This document shows, piece by piece, positions 31,299 through 43,769 of a stretch of 64,000 nucleotides of DNA. Made by a program: the position numbers and the translations under genes. The stretch is taken from NCBI GenBank assembly GCA_963693305.1, contig OY855908.1, positions 29,384,305 through 29,448,304 on the forward strand, written 5' to 3'. Origin of the DNA: Meandrina meandrites (lineage: Eukaryota > Cnidaria > Anthozoa > Scleractinia > Meandrinidae). The notes below the pieces were generated by a model that had not been told where the DNA came from, did no database searches, and saw only the letters and a program-made list of their open reading frames with translations. Within the stretch, counting starts at the first letter, position 1, and each line of letters opens with the position of its first letter.

Positions 31299-32733
31299 AC
31301 GCGTATAAATATTATTAAACGGTCACAAATAAAACGAAGGTCGTTTACATAAAGTCAAAATGGGAAAAAATCAATCGAACCGCGCAAAAATAAATGGAAC
31401 CTCGTGCAAATAAATCCAACTTGCACAAATATAAATCGAACTGCCTGAAAATAAATCGATCCGCCAAAAAGCAAATCAAACGCCTCAAAAATAAATCGAA
31501 CCAAACGCAAATGAATCCAACTTGCACAAATCGCAATCGAACCAGCGAAAAATGGATCGAACTGCAAACAGGAATGAAACCGCTTACACATGTTACAAAA
31601 ATGTCGAAACCGCACATATCGAACTTGCACAAAAGTAAATCGAAAGGTCAGCGAACCGGAAGTATAGTTTCACCGGAAGTACTTCATCGCTTTAGGTCAT
31701 ACCCAGTATCTCACCGCCAGCATTGCTGTTATTGTTGTTGTGAGTATGTCTTTTAGCAAGCAGCTCAGCTGCTCTGCTCAGCTCAGCAGCTCATAATTCT
31801 TTCGGTCGTTGCAAGACCTGTTAGCCCTTTCTCTCGATGCCAACTTATCCTTCGATTCTGCGGAATTCCTTTCTTGACGTCTCGATGGCTTTTGAGAGAA
31901 CTTTGAGTGTTTTGTCGTCAAGAATACCCGTGTCCCATCCTTCCGAAAGACAACTGCTTTCTGACCTGGACATTCTCTTGCGCATTGTCAGTCAACAAAG
32001 ACAGTATTATGTGAACTTGTCGTATTTTGCTTTGCACGAGGAGGAAGAACAACAGTCAACCACTAGAGTGGGTGTCAGGATTGTAAGATCAGGTGTTGGT
32101 CGGCCAAGATCACTCGACATTTCGGAAGACCTCTTGGAAGCACTTCATGTAACAGCTGGATTTCGCTGGGCCGCCACGAAGAATCGAAGAATCGAATGAT
32201 AAGTTGGTATCGAGAGAAAGGGCTAACAGGTCTTGCAATGACCGATAGAATTCTCCTTATTCGTAGTCGCTGAGCTGCTTTCTAAAAGACATACAACAAT
32301 AATAACAGCAATGCTGGCGGTGAGATACTGGGTATGAGCTAAAGCGACGACGTACTTCCGGTGAAACTATACTTCCGGTCCGCTGACCTTTCGATTTATT
32401 TTTGTGCAAGTTCGATATGTGCGGTGTCGACATTTGTGTAACATGTGTAAGCTGTTTCATTCCTGTTGCAGTTCGATCCATTTTTCGTTGGTTCGATTGC
32501 GATTTGTGCAAGTTGGATTCATTTGCGTTTGGTTCGATTTGTTTTTGAGGCGTTTGATTTGCTTTTTGGCGGATCGATTTATTTTAGGCAGTTCGATTTA
32601 TATTTGTGCAAGTTGGATTTATTTGCACGAGGTTCGATTAATTTTTGCGCGGTTCGATTGATTTTTTGCCATTTTGACTTAATGTAAACGACCTTCGTTT
32701 TATTTGTGACCGTTTAATAATATTTATACGCGT
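31299..32733. mobile_element. DNA transposon remnant with about 540-bp inverted repeats
   Basis: The ends are ACGCGTATAAATATTATT on the left and its reverse complement at 32716-32733. The arms run about 31299-31850 and 32195-32733. The outer part of each arm carries many direct AAATCGAAC-type motifs at roughly 20-30-bp spacing, which look like subterminal binding sites. The short centre encodes a truncated frame (31837-32199). Superfamily is not certain. Confidence 0.82.
31837..32199 (+). CDS. Truncated protein inside the long-TIR element
   Basis: A 120-residue frame beginning MPTYPSILRN. It holds a helical segment around QLLSDLDILLRIVSQQRQYY and then VGRPRSLDISEDLLEAL. I think this resembles the segment just before a helix-turn-helix in integrase-core proteins found in fish and coral repeats (a GRPR followed by an LE-rich helix), but no helix-turn-helix or DDE core follows: the frame stops as the right arm begins. 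It is best read as the 5' stub of a transposase in an internally deleted element. The assignment is from memory of the motif and is weak; no function is claimed. Confidence 0.4.
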   Translation: MPTYPSILRNSFLDVSMAFERTLSVLSSRIPVSHPSERQLLSDLDILLRIVSQQRQYYVNLSYFALHEEEEQQSTTRVGVRIVRSGVGRPRSLDISEDLLEALHVTAGFRWAATKNRRIE

Positions 32734-33136
32734 TTCATATTGTGTATTTTGTGACTTCAAGATTTTGGCCGTAACGGAACGCCATAGTTGCTTTTGGTGA
32801 GAATATTGAATCGGTACTGAAGTTGATATTGAAGTTCGCAATACTTACCAAGCCCAACCAACAAAATAAAAGTGTTTATAATCATAATAAAAATACTAGC
32901 AAGCTCTAGTTATTAAAATTCCTTACTTCCAACTTCGTAAATCAAGCAAAAGATGAACGAACAGTTGTACGTAGTCTCTCTGTTCTTCGGCGGGCATTCT
33001 TCGCTGTATTTAATTTTCTGATCAAAAAGTTGTTGGGACTGCATCCTCTGTGCTTCTGTGCTTTTTTATTCTATTTTTAATGGGTGGGATAAATTTTATA
33101 TACTTTTAATAGCATATATTTTAGTGTATTTTAATT
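32734..33136. other. Spacer with a dispersed repeat
   Basis: No gene is seen. The stretch 32850-33060 resembles 62450-62670 in the same orientation (CAACCAACAAA.TAAAAGTG, then TAATCATAA, then GGCATTCTTC). Confidence 0.5.
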
Positions 33137-33905
33137 TTAAGTCCTACGTTTTATACATGAGCCTCTGGCTCGGACATTGAGGGAAACCTCGTCCCACGTA
33201 TGGACATTAAAATTGTATTGCATTGTATTGTATTTGCTCTCTTTAACGAATCTTTCCACTTCTTCTTGGGGAAGCTGTTGAGTTTTGATTTTCTTTTGGT
33301 GGCGAATTGTTTCAAGATACAAAATAATATAACAAACCACAATAAAAACAATGCACCAAATCAGAACAAGAGCTATCATCGCGTGGCCAATTTTTTTAGT
33401 TGGCTGATACAGTTTAAGCATAGCACATGATAAAGCAATAACCCAACACGCTATTACTGCTATCTTAATGTTTCTAGATGTAACAAGGTAAGGGTATTGC
33501 AAGATAAATTTGATGGCAATCAGCCTCCCACAAGTGACTAACATCAAATGACGCCCCGAAGAAAGGGAAAGTGTGAGTATAAGAGAAAAATGAAAAGAAG
33601 TTGTTTGGTTTACCAAGGAACTGGAATATTTTGTAGAGGATATAAGATGGCTGCACTAGGAGACCAGTTAATGCGTCAGTGATGGCTAAACAGGCCAGCA
33701 AGATGTTGGTGTAACTCTGAAGTCTCGGTCTTCTTTTCACGGCCATTATCACCAACACGTTGAGCAGAACCGTAAAGGGGCAGGTAATGCAGTTAATGAT
33801 GACGGTGACGATAGCATTAATGTCAAGTGCGACATTTTGTGTCTTTTCATCCATGGTGATATTTCTAAACTCATTGGAACTGTTTGTGCCGGAGAGGTTA
33901 GCCAT
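33137..33905 (-). pseudogene. Class A (rhodopsin-like) GPCR pseudogene 1
   Basis: Reading on the minus strand from the ATG at 33905 (MANLSGTNSSNEF, with Asn glycosylation-like sites): TM1 with LLNVLVIMAV, TM2 with LACLAITDALTG (conserved Asp), then a one-base insertion near 33590-33610, by comparison with pseudogene 2, shifts the frame. TM3 continues in the other frame with LVTCGRLIAIKF (where pseudogene 2 has CERL at the DRY position), TM4 with ACWVIAL, TM5 with LVLIWCIVFIVVCYI, and the start of intracellular loop 3. Similarity ends near 33235, and TM6-TM7 are missing. The intact family member would be a plasma-membrane receptor; the ligand is unknown. Confidence 0.85.
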
Positions 33906-36120
33906 GTTGAGTTGATAACCACTTCTGTGCGTTACAACAGACGTGCGCCAAATGTCCCATCTCTGTGGTTTCAAGGAAAGGATTAGTAATGTAACCCTTT
34001 TTTTTCAAAACCATAAATCTACTTTGTGCTTTGATTTACTTTAAAAGCCGCCGCTATTAATTGCACTAAACAAAAAGTTTAATTTCAAAATTATGCCGCG
34101 ATATTACTTTTGCTAAGCAAGACTAACTAGATGACATGGATAATATTGTCAAGATATGTTTACAAGTAAAACTTGTGTAAATCCGACACACATTTTCACC
34201 CACGAATTGTAATTTGTCGAGGAAAAACTGATTTATAAGTAACACGTATTTTCAAAACCATAAATATACTTTGCGCTTTGATTTACTTTAAAAGCCGTGG
34301 CCATTAATTGCACTAAACAAAGAGTTTAATTTCAAAAAATATCTTATGCCGCGATATTACTTCTGCTAAGCAAGACTAACTGGATGACAGGGATAATATT
34401 GTCAAGATATGTTTACAAGTAAACCATGAGAATAGACGTTTTGGCTTCGATTTGTTAATCGTGGAGAAAGAAATTAAATCAATTTTTCCTCGAAAAAAAA
34501 ATCGTGAATGAAAATAAACAAGGATTCTCGCATGGTCATATTGGAAATATAATTTAAGCAAAGCGCGACTTAGGGGCGATTAAGACTGTAAAACGTTTCG
34601 CATGTGGAAAGCTTGCAACATGTTTTGTTTCGTGTAAAGCGAACTACAACTTGATTACGATTGTTGTATACGACACGAAAAATTTCTTAGACTTCTGTGA
34701 CATGTTTTAAAACAACCGAACGACAATCATAGCCTCAAGCTATGTTAAGCTTTGAAAGTTTTGCACAATTTTTGTATGGCGCGAACGCGTAACAGAGAAC
34801 AAACGTTGCATGCGACAAGGTTTTTAATTATAAATCGGCCCTTAAAATTTTGAGGCATTATTTCAACATTTTTTGAGGATTTTGATTCGTCTTCTAAAGA
34901 ATCCAAAGAAGAGTTTCTAAAGAAACCGTTTTACTGCGTCGACGGCCAAGAAAAACACCAACGCTCAAAAGGTCGGCTTTTCCAGATGCTTTACCGAAAG
35001 GAAATATTCGAAGCCCGAGATTCTCTCACTGGAGGGAAATTGGCTCCATTTTATTGACGCTATTTCATTGTAAACACGCTATATTGTCGAGTAATTGAGT
35101 TTAAATTGCTGGAAATTAAACTTTAAATTACATGGTGTGCGCATGTGTGCGTATTCTGCGATAGGCTAAAAAGCAGATTTTTGTAATACATTGCTTTATA
35201 AGAATTAATGATGGAGTAATTATTTTTCTTTTAAATTTCATATATTGCAGCAAAAATTTCTTCACCGTTCTCTTTGTTTGCGCACAAGGTCTGAAAATGG
35301 GTCAACTTGAGCGCAAAGCGCTTTTTGACCGAGAAAACCTCGCCAGTCGTTGGAATTTTTGCCAATTTATTAGAAAAAAAATTTGCAATATATTAACTGA
35401 GCCACGTTAAGTCAAAAACATCTGCGAATTTAAGTATAATAAAATGAATTAATTTTCCATGTAACTATTACATGTGGAGAGGATTCAATTTCTCTCAGTA
35501 TGACATTCTGAGATTCAAAATTTGTTTGAAAGCCGTCAACAATAGTTTCCGCCGGTGAGAAAAATTAGATCTCCGTAAAAAAGCTCAGTAGCTCATTAGC
35601 TCAGTAGTTAATTTTCTTCTCAGAAAATGTACTTATGTCGCTTATTTTAATAAACATGTATTTTAAAACAAAATGATGATAATTATAAAAAGATGATATG
35701 AATATCTTTTTCCGTGTAGTTGTCATGAATTCTAGGAATTTTTAATTCCAAATAGTGCTATTGTAGAATCTTTGCTAACTGGGCACAACTTTGATCCTCT
35801 CCAAAACGAATCTTAATATGTCAGGTTAGTTTTGAAGACGGTTTCCGCTGAACATTCGAGCAATAAAGGCAAAATAAAGATTCCAAAAAAAAAAAAACTC
35901 ATAGCATGGTAACAGTTTGAATACAGTTTAAAGGAACTTATCGAAATTTTAGCTCTCAAGCTGACCCCGCGAGAAAAAAATAAATTTTAAATTTTTCGTA
36001 TTTTAGTGAAAACGGACGTTTCACGTCAGTTCAAAACAAAAAAAATCTCGCTTTTTTAGAATTTTTACGAGGTTTGACATAACCTTTCTTTATAATGCTT
36101 TAAAATTTAAACACCAAATA
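33906..36120. other. Intergenic sequence with a tandem duplication
   Basis: A block of about 160-175 bp is tandemly duplicated at 34004-34160 and 34252-34425 (shared CAAAACCATAAAT, GCCGCGATATTACTT and ATAATATTGTCAAGATATG). The rest is A+T-rich and holds no supported gene. Confidence 0.55.
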
Positions 36121-37354
36121 CCTTATTATAGGAAATTAACGCTCGTGTTAATTAAGGTATTGGAAGTTAACGCGCAGTGAACCAAAAATTTCGTTCCAAT
36201 AAGTATAGGTAATCACATGATTTCGAGTGCAATTTGGGATAAATCAGCACGAGTAAATTTTTCAAAGGCTAACCAAATTGCACGAGCCCGTAGGGCGAGT
36301 GCAATTTGTAGTCTTTGAAAAATTTACGAGTGCTGATTTATTCCAAATTGCACGAGAAAAATCATGTGATTACTTGTTAATAATAAACATACAAAAATTT
36401 CTCTGCAAGTGGATGACAAACAAGACGTGTTCGGTCGCTTACCTTTCCGAATCGTTGTTAAAACATTACGGAGTTGCCAGGCTTTGTAAATCCAGATACT
36501 GCCACGGAATTTTAAAGCTCCCTTTCATGCATTAACAGGTACTTTTATCCTCATTCAGTTACATGGGAATGAGCTGAAATGTGCGACTTCAATTCAGGCT
36601 TGTAATCTTCCTTCTTTACGAGCTGTCGCGAAAGAAAATCCTCGATTGGTAGCTTTCAGTAGTTTCGTGGAGCCTCTTTTGTGCTGCACAAACGTCCAGT
36701 TGCTAGTGCATTGGTTTATACACTGATAATTTTCGTTAAATCGGTCAAACTTTGCATTAATTGCTGTTTTTGTTCTCTCCAAACCCTCCGACAGCGGCCG
36801 CCATTTTGTTTGGCGCGCTTTAGCGACTTTCCTGTCAATCAATTTAATTTCAACTTTCTGCGCTCAATTTCATCTTTTTGCACTCAATTTCAACTTTCTG
36901 CACTGTTTGGGATTAATTGACGTGCTCTCAGCCAATGAGCTTGCTGAAATTTTTGCATGTGTATTATTAAGGAAATTAACGCGAAAGAGGAGCTGAAATT
37001 TCAAAATGAAGAAAATTAACGCGACCACACATAAAGAAACAGAAGTTGTAGAGACCACAGGAACAAATTTATTGTAACACACTGTTAATAAGTTAAGAAA
37101 ATCCAAAACCCAAGCGAATTTCGCTTCTTCCAGCGTTCTTTTCAGTGCCAAGGATACTGGTGAATCTCCATCCTGATAAAACATTGCTCAAAAAATCCAA
37201 ATTAATGCTCCACTTAATTAATGGCGCGAAAATTAACGCTTCACTAAATTAAGGGCGCGGAAATTAACGCTCACAAAAATTATCGCAACTTAAATTAACG
37301 CGAATTTTCCAAATTCGCGTTAATTTCATGAAGCGTTAATTTCCTATAATAAGG
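36121..37354. mobile_element. TA-flanked 1.2-kb non-autonomous element
   Basis: The ends CCTTATTATAGGAAATTAAC and the reverse complement (37333-37354) are perfect over about 22 bp and are flanked by TA on both sides (36119-36120 and 37355-37356). The motif TTAACGC recurs in both subterminal regions (for example 36960-37010 and 37215-37310). No transposase frame is seen; the minus-strand frame 36870-37184 has no known domain. A nested palindrome lies at 36211-36371. Confidence 0.75.
36211..36371. mobile_element. Fold-back nested in the TA-flanked element
   Basis: AATCACATGATTT is matched by AAATCATGTGATT across about 160 bp. The inner arms share GTGCAATTTGG and AAATTTTTCAAAG with their complements. 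Similar in style, but not the same, as 39628-39791. Confidence 0.7.
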
Positions 37355-39357
37355 TAGTATGCAAAATTTTACCGTCCTCATTCTTAACACAAGAATGAAT
37401 GGAAATGTTATAGTAATTTCGAGCTCGATTTTCGGTTAAACTGTACACGATTTATGCGAGTACCATAAAACCGCATAAATTACACAACCAGGCATGAAAC
37501 GTGCTTGAAAGTGACCTTTGATGTGAACAATGCATTAACAAACATGTTTAGGTGAAACATGTTTCGGTTTTAATGCCTAAGTACAAGAGAGTTTCAGGTT
37601 GCAGGACGTTCCATAATGTTGATGTTTCCATTCGTAACATTACAACACATAAACATTTCATAGAAAAATACAGTGGAAGCTATTTCAAAAAATGCTGCAT
37701 TAGAACACTTTGACGCACTTTCTACAATCTTGGACCAAACTGTTGAAACACCTGACCAAGTAACCACTAATTTAGGAACCACAGATCAGTTTACAAAAAC
37801 TTTGTTACCAAAAAAAGACTTCATACAATGCTTCAAAAAAAAATAAATTAAAACAGGATATTGGTAACAACACTCAGGAAAACTAAAAAGCTTATCGAGC
37901 TGAGCGAAGTTAAATTAGATTAAAACTAAGACGGTGGTTGGCAATAAAGCAAAAATAAATAAATAAATAAAACGGTTAATGGAAAACGTTAATAGCTAAC
38001 ATAAACATTCTATAGCAAAATATATAAAACCTAAATAAAGAAAATAAGTATTGAATGTTAAGTAACTACTAGGTGCCAGATGAACACTCATTAATGTTGA
38101 CAGTATTTCAGTTTTTCAACCCATCCACCCCATTTCAATGTTGTCAATGCTGTTGTGTTGTGCAAACAAAGCCTTGCAAACCGCAAACCCCATGAAACAA
38201 CATTGAGAAAGGGGGCGGGGGCGCCTGCAAGTTAAGAAACTTGCGAAAAATGCGCTAAATATATGTTTGTTTTAACAAGTTTTGTCCAAGATTGTAGATC
38301 TTACTAGTATGAAGTCAAATTTTCATTATTAGTCATTAGTATACAGTATGTAGTTAAATAGGTTCCGGTTTTAATCGTGTTATACATATCACGGTATTCT
38401 CCAAGGCTGGTGCAATTAAATTTATTCCATCTATTGATAGCATGATTACAACACTTCCTCTCGGAACGAGTTACATCATTGGTTCTTAAAACAATGGATA
38501 ACAGGTCTTTACAATTCCCCTATCTCAAAAAACAGTAGAGGTATTGTTTACAGTGGGCGAATGAAAATAGAGGTTCTAGAGAGGTAGCGTCTTATTGACA
38601 ACTCTCGGTGAAAATATGTCCAGTATTTGGTGATGTAAAAAAACTCTCTCGGGGGATAATTGCATTGGTTCTCATCATCGCCACTCGTTCCCAGGAATTT
38701 ATGTATTCTATAAACTAACTGCGATTTTGAGACGGCAATACGACATTTTATTATTCCACAATTGTGCCATTTTACCATATTAGGTTAAGAGAACGCGCAA
38801 AATATGACAAGTTTACGACACTGTGCACTGTGGAAGAGCACAAAAATAAACGGAAGAGCGGAGCAACAAAATAGCCGGACTAAACGACCAAAACTTTGAC
38901 TAATGATGGTCGAATAATAAATCCCTTATTCGATGGCTCAACATATAATACGTACAGACATTTTGTTCATTGCTCGTATTTTTCGTCCCGACGAGGCTCG
39001 AAAAATACTGCGCAATTCGCAAAATATCCGCGAGTATTATATGTTAAACCATCAAATAAGGTGTACATATTGACGGCTAGTTAAGAGAAAAAATATTCCG
39101 CATTGGGCGGAGTCGCGAAAAACTGTTTGAAGTAATTCAAATCAATTAACAACTTTTCTTCGTCTTCATCAACCTCTCTTTTACATCGAATAACTCGTAG
39201 AGATGTATAAGTGTACAGTAAAAGTTGTTTGCACTGTGCAAACGGCAAGCAAAATAGATTACCGCCGATTTATTGCAGAAACCTTTTGAATTTCGATGTG
39301 CACTTGAGCAGAAACCAATGCTTGTTTTTGACAAGAAGGAGAAATAAAATATCGACA
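37355..39357. other. Intergenic sequence with a fold-back
   Basis: No gene is supported. It has a short AAAT run at about 37950-37970 and an inverted repeat at 38923-39061 (CCTTATTCGATGG against CCATCAAATAAGG, inner arms AACATATAATAC against GTATTATATGTT). Other open frames here show no domain. Confidence 0.5.
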
Positions 39358-39374
39358 TTAAATGTATTGTTTGA

Positions 39375-41205
39375 GAGTTCTATTGCTTTCTATTGCTACA
39401 GCTGGAGACTTAATTCGAAACACAAACTGTCTCATTTCTTTCTGTCGCCAACAGTAAATCAGTGGATTGAGGAGAGAGAGTTTAGCATGACACACGTACG
39501 GACCCATGTTGACAAAAAAGAATTCTTCACTCCTGTTACAGACGACGAGAATGCGGTGGCCATGGGGAGAAAGCACAACAGAACAGCGCCGACCGCATAA
39601 ACAATTGTCTTAAGTGCTTTGTATATGTAATCGCATGGGCCCGAGGGCAATTAAGGATTAATTTCACGCGCATTTTCAACGTTGTCACAAAATTGCCCAA
39701 GTCGCGAAGCGACAAGGGCAATTTGGAAAACTTTGAAAATGCAAGTGAAATTAATCCTTAATTGCACGAGGGCACATTGCGATTACGTGTTTATCACATA
39801 AAGGGCAAAATTGTGTACAAAAGAAAACTTAAACGAGGTCCGCCGTGGCGTAAACCGGTTGGCAAGAATATTTGCTCGTAGCAAAATGACCACATCAATA
39901 ATCAACTTATGTCGAGAAACAGTAAAAGAAAGCATAACACAGCATGTGCAATTCACTCATAATAGTTCCTTCACAGATAAAACTGAATGCAGTTTAAATT
40001 TTATTTACCTTTGTTTACGAGGCGTCCGACCGCGCAGAAATGCTGCATCGATGAAAGTCATAAACAAAGTGTCCGAACGAGCTTTAATAACTTCTTGAAC
40101 CTGACATTCTCCATTCCAAGGCGAAAACTGTAAGTACCAACTAGATTTATGCCCTTTCCAGGCTCTGTTTCTAATAAGGCGAAGCAAGAAAAACGAAGAA
40201 ATGTTATCTTTCACTGTCGATTCAGTGGTCTCAGCCACCATGAATTTCTATTCTCCGTGCAGCGCCAATCGTCCAGAAGTTTTTTCGGGCTGTGACAAAC
40301 GAATTTGGATTGAAAAGTCCTCTCTCTATTCCACCAAGGCACCACTCATTTCTGCCTACCGATTTTCTTTCACATTTGATGAAATAACCGCATTTATATC
40401 AAACTCGGATGCACTGCATTTCTGAACTTTTTTCAAACTCGTTTCAAGCGGGAAACCAACTCAGTGCAGACGACGCGCGCTCAGCCAATCAGGATCAAGT
40501 AATCATGCCCTCTTGATTACCAAAAAGTGCCCTCGTGATTAAGAAAAAATGCCCTCTGTCTCAACCAATCAGCGCTGAGTAATTTTGCCCCGTATGTGAT
40601 AAGCTCTCTTTAACGAATATTTCACTTCGTCTTGGGGAAGCTGTTGAGTTTTAATTTTTTTTTGGTTGCGAATTGTTTCAAGATACAAAATAATATAGCA
40701 TACCACAATAAAAGCAATGCACCAAATCAGAACAAGAGCTATCATCACGTGGCCAATTTATTTTGTTGGCTGATGCAGTTTAAGCACTGCACATGATAAA
40801 GCAATAACCCAACACGCTATTACTGCTATCTTAATGTTTCTAGATGTAACAAAGTGAGGGTATTGCAAGATAAATTTGATGGCAATCAGCCTCTCACAAG
40901 TGACTAACATCAAATGAAGCGCCGAAGAAAGGGAAATTGTGAGTATAAGATAAAAGTGAAAAGAATAATCTGTTTTACCAAGGAACTGGAATATTTTGTT
41001 CACGATATATGATGGCTGCACTAGGAGACCAGCTAATGCGTCAGTGATGGCCAGACAGGCCAGCAAGATGTTGGTATAAACCTGCAGTCCGTGATGATAA
41101 CATTAATGTCAAGTGCTACTTTTTGTGTCTCGCCTTTCATGGTGATATTTCTAAACTCAGTGGAGCTGTTCGTACCAGAGAAGGTAGCCATGTTGAGTTG
41201 AAGTG
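39375..41205 (-). pseudogene. Class A GPCR pseudogene 2, split by an about 1-kb insertion
   Basis: On the minus strand: N-terminus at about 41190 (MATFSGTNSSTEF, as in pseudogene 1), loss of TM1 (about 110 bp missing at 41085-41095 compared with 33730-33840), TM2 LACLAITDALAG, TM3 with LVTCERLIAIKF, TM4 ACWVIAL. At 40758-40760 AAA has become TAA, compared with the matching Lys codon of pseudogene 1. TM5 and the start of loop 3 follow to about 40605. TM6 (YAVGAVLLCFLPMATAF) and TM7 (LNPLIYCWRQKEMRQF, an NPxxY-type motif) reappear at 39375-39640, with a frameshift near 39470. The stretch between, about 39622-40605, is foreign repeat sequence. Four independent lesions make this a clear pseudogene. 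Confidence 0.82.
39622..40605. mobile_element. Repeat insertion inside GPCR pseudogene 2
   Basis: It lies between the TM5/loop 3 and TM6 coding parts. The left side holds a palindrome (39628-39791: ATTAAGGATTAATTTC against GAAATTAATCCTTAAT). The right side has TTATCACATACGGGGC-type sequence similar to TTATCACATAAAGGGC at 39790-39806. Boundaries are approximate, no target duplication is clear, and no transposase is found. A minus-strand frame at 40005-40241 has no recognised domain. Confidence 0.6.
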
Positions 41206-43125
41206 TGTCTAAGAAGCTGATAACCACTTCTTAGCTTGAGGTTAAAATCAAAACTAAATATATAGATGACAGAATCTTGGATTAAAGTACTACGCGCCGT
41301 ACGGTTGTCTTTCGATAAAGGTTTTGATTAATTTTTGACAATTTTTTGACAACTTTCTTATGGCTTCTGTCTGTCTGTGAATAAGAATACAAGAAGTGAA
41401 AGACGCCGAGTTGACAATTCTTGGTTTTCACGTTACGTCATAAAATTTTGAAATCAAAATTCAATAGGCCTGCTAAACTTTCGATGCCACTAGGTGTAAG
41501 ATGAACTAAAAATATATCTTTTTGCAAATTTCCAGCTTGGTTGTGCCCTTCGTTTTTAAAACAGAGCATTTTGAATAATTGATTTCTTCGCCCTGTGTGA
41601 TATCAAGCTGAGTGCCGTGACAAAGTTGTTTTGATTCAAAAAAGGCCTTTCCTTTCCATTTTTGCAGATTGAACATTCCCACTGTACTAACTGCTGTTCA
41701 TGTAAAAGAATAATAGATCATGAGCCAAAAGTAGTCGCTATTAATAGCAAAATTAAGTTCCAGATGGTTTCTCTGACATCACGGCGGCCATATTTGTGCC
41801 CCTCGGAAGGACACAAATATGGCGTCTCCATACTGAGCCTTATAAATTTGCGTGGAAAGTTTCGGCAAATAACTCGCAAACGGTGCACCGCACAGACCTG
41901 AGATTTGGACTAATTGTTTATCTATTTATCTTCAATAATATCTGAAATTCATAGCTTCTGTCGTTGAATGGTTTGGCTTTTTTTTGTTTATTGCGTGACA
42001 GTGAAAACCACCAATTGTCGTAGAACGATCGTGGAACTTAACAACTCCGCTTCTCACAGTTCTTGCACTTTTATTGGCCAGTTCAGACGAAAGACATCAG
42101 AAAGTTGTGACAAAGATTACAAATTAATCAAAACCTTTATCCAGTGAGAACAGTACGGCGTGCAAGACTGTATGCGAACCAGAGAAAAAAGAACTTAAAA
42201 AGCAATGAACGTGATAAATGATCATCGCAGTGAATTTCCAATTTAAGGAATTGGAATGAAGAAGCCTGAAAGAATTCAGGTGGGTGGAACAAGAGGCGTT
42301 GTCTGACATGCAATGGAACAGTACAAAACATCGAAATAGGTATTTTGACAAGGGGAAAGTAACGTATCGCACGTTTAAAGCCAAACAATTAGACACATCG
42401 GGCCGAAAATTTTCCTTTTATGGAAACCTTAAGGCAAAAAAGAAAACGAAAACTAAAGCTAAAAATTGTTTATGTCAGGAAATAAAACGTATCAAGAAAA
42501 TTTGCAATGCAACAAAGATCACCAGAATCGCAAGGAGAATGATACTTACGTGATCTTGCCAAACAAAAGACCTTCTTCGTCGGCCATTTGACAGTTTTCA
42601 GTCTGCCCAGTATGCCCAGGTATTCAGATGGTCATAGTCGTTAGGTTCCCTTACAAACCACCCTCTCTTGACACGATAAGTTCTGCTTGAATAAAATCGC
42701 CCAATTTCGGTGTGGTTGGTTCAATTCCCTTTACTTAACACCTACTAGAATAATTCTGACAAGCATAACGGCCCGAAGTTTAATTTTTAGCGCATAAAAA
42801 TGAAACCAACACAACCGACGTCCTTCTTTCGAAAATTTCTCTAACGGTGGATATAAATTAATGATGGAACAGAGATAAGGGACATTTCAAATGCACACAG
42901 TCGTCACAGCAGGGTCTCTGAGCCCCACTTCCCACAAACCATCGGGAAATTCCATTCAGTCTTACGGCCTGGAGTACTTCGCGGGGGGTCTAACGGTGTG
43001 TGTGATATTTCTTGCAGACAAAAACTGCATAGCGTAGCCGATATTTTGTGCAGTAGGAACGTTGTTAGGGATGAGCTGAGATGGAAAAAGCCAACATTGC
43101 CGTCTGCCTTTTTAATAGGGACCTT
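41206..43125. other. Intergenic sequence, no gene recognised
   Basis: A short inverted repeat (CGGCCATATTTGTG against CACAAATATGGCG) lies at 41784-41824. Frames at 42124-42396 (minus) and 42284-42553 (plus) overlap each other on opposite strands and have no known domain. Confidence 0.45.
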
Positions 43126-43316
43126 CAGATCAGAGTACGAGTGCGACTTTTCAAACCGAGTGCTTATGCTTTCGATTATCGCATTTCACACCAATCTCGT
43201 ACCGATAGTCTATTTTTCAACTGGTCAGGAACTGGGAGAAGTGAGGGTTCTGAAAACGTAATTGGATCGAAATTCGAAAGTCGATCTCGTTCTGACGTTC
43301 TTGTACTCCGATCTGC
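43126..43316. mobile_element. Degenerate fold-back, CAGATC ends
   Basis: The left end CAGATCAGAGTACGAG and the right end TTGTACTCCGATCTG are inverted. A related start is at 4106 (CAGATCGGAGTACGAG) and 18280. Probably an old MITE. Confidence 0.5.
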
Positions 43317-43769
43317 TTTTAATTGAATCAGAGTGCATCAAACCAGCGAACTTGCCAAATACAAACACTGTGTTACCGTATCGTGGAAAATAAAAATAAC
43401 CACTCACAGCTTAAAGAAAAGCTTTAACATATAGACTGAAAGACTTTTTTGCCCTGTAAAAACGATCCCTTGCCTTGGAAAATATTTTAAGGAAGAAATG
43501 TCTGCGGGAATCACAGAGGGAAAAACAGCCACACATCGCTAATGCAGCTAATTTGCATATTGATATTTATCGCTGTTACTTTTGAAAATACTGCGAGAAG
43601 GGTAGATTTCCCCTCAAATGACGGCTAAATCGACAAATATTATTTATTTGCATGCCACAGTGTGGTGTTTAGTGGTAGTGATTGTATCTATAGGCGTTTA
43701 CGGTACGAAGAAAGTATAGAAGAAACAAAACTTTAATATATCTGAAATATTCAGTTTGTTTGGTTGACG

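Noticed and set aside
42124..42553. Overlapping open frames on both strands
   Set aside because: Neither shows a recognisable family or support from a paralog; they overlap each other antisense.
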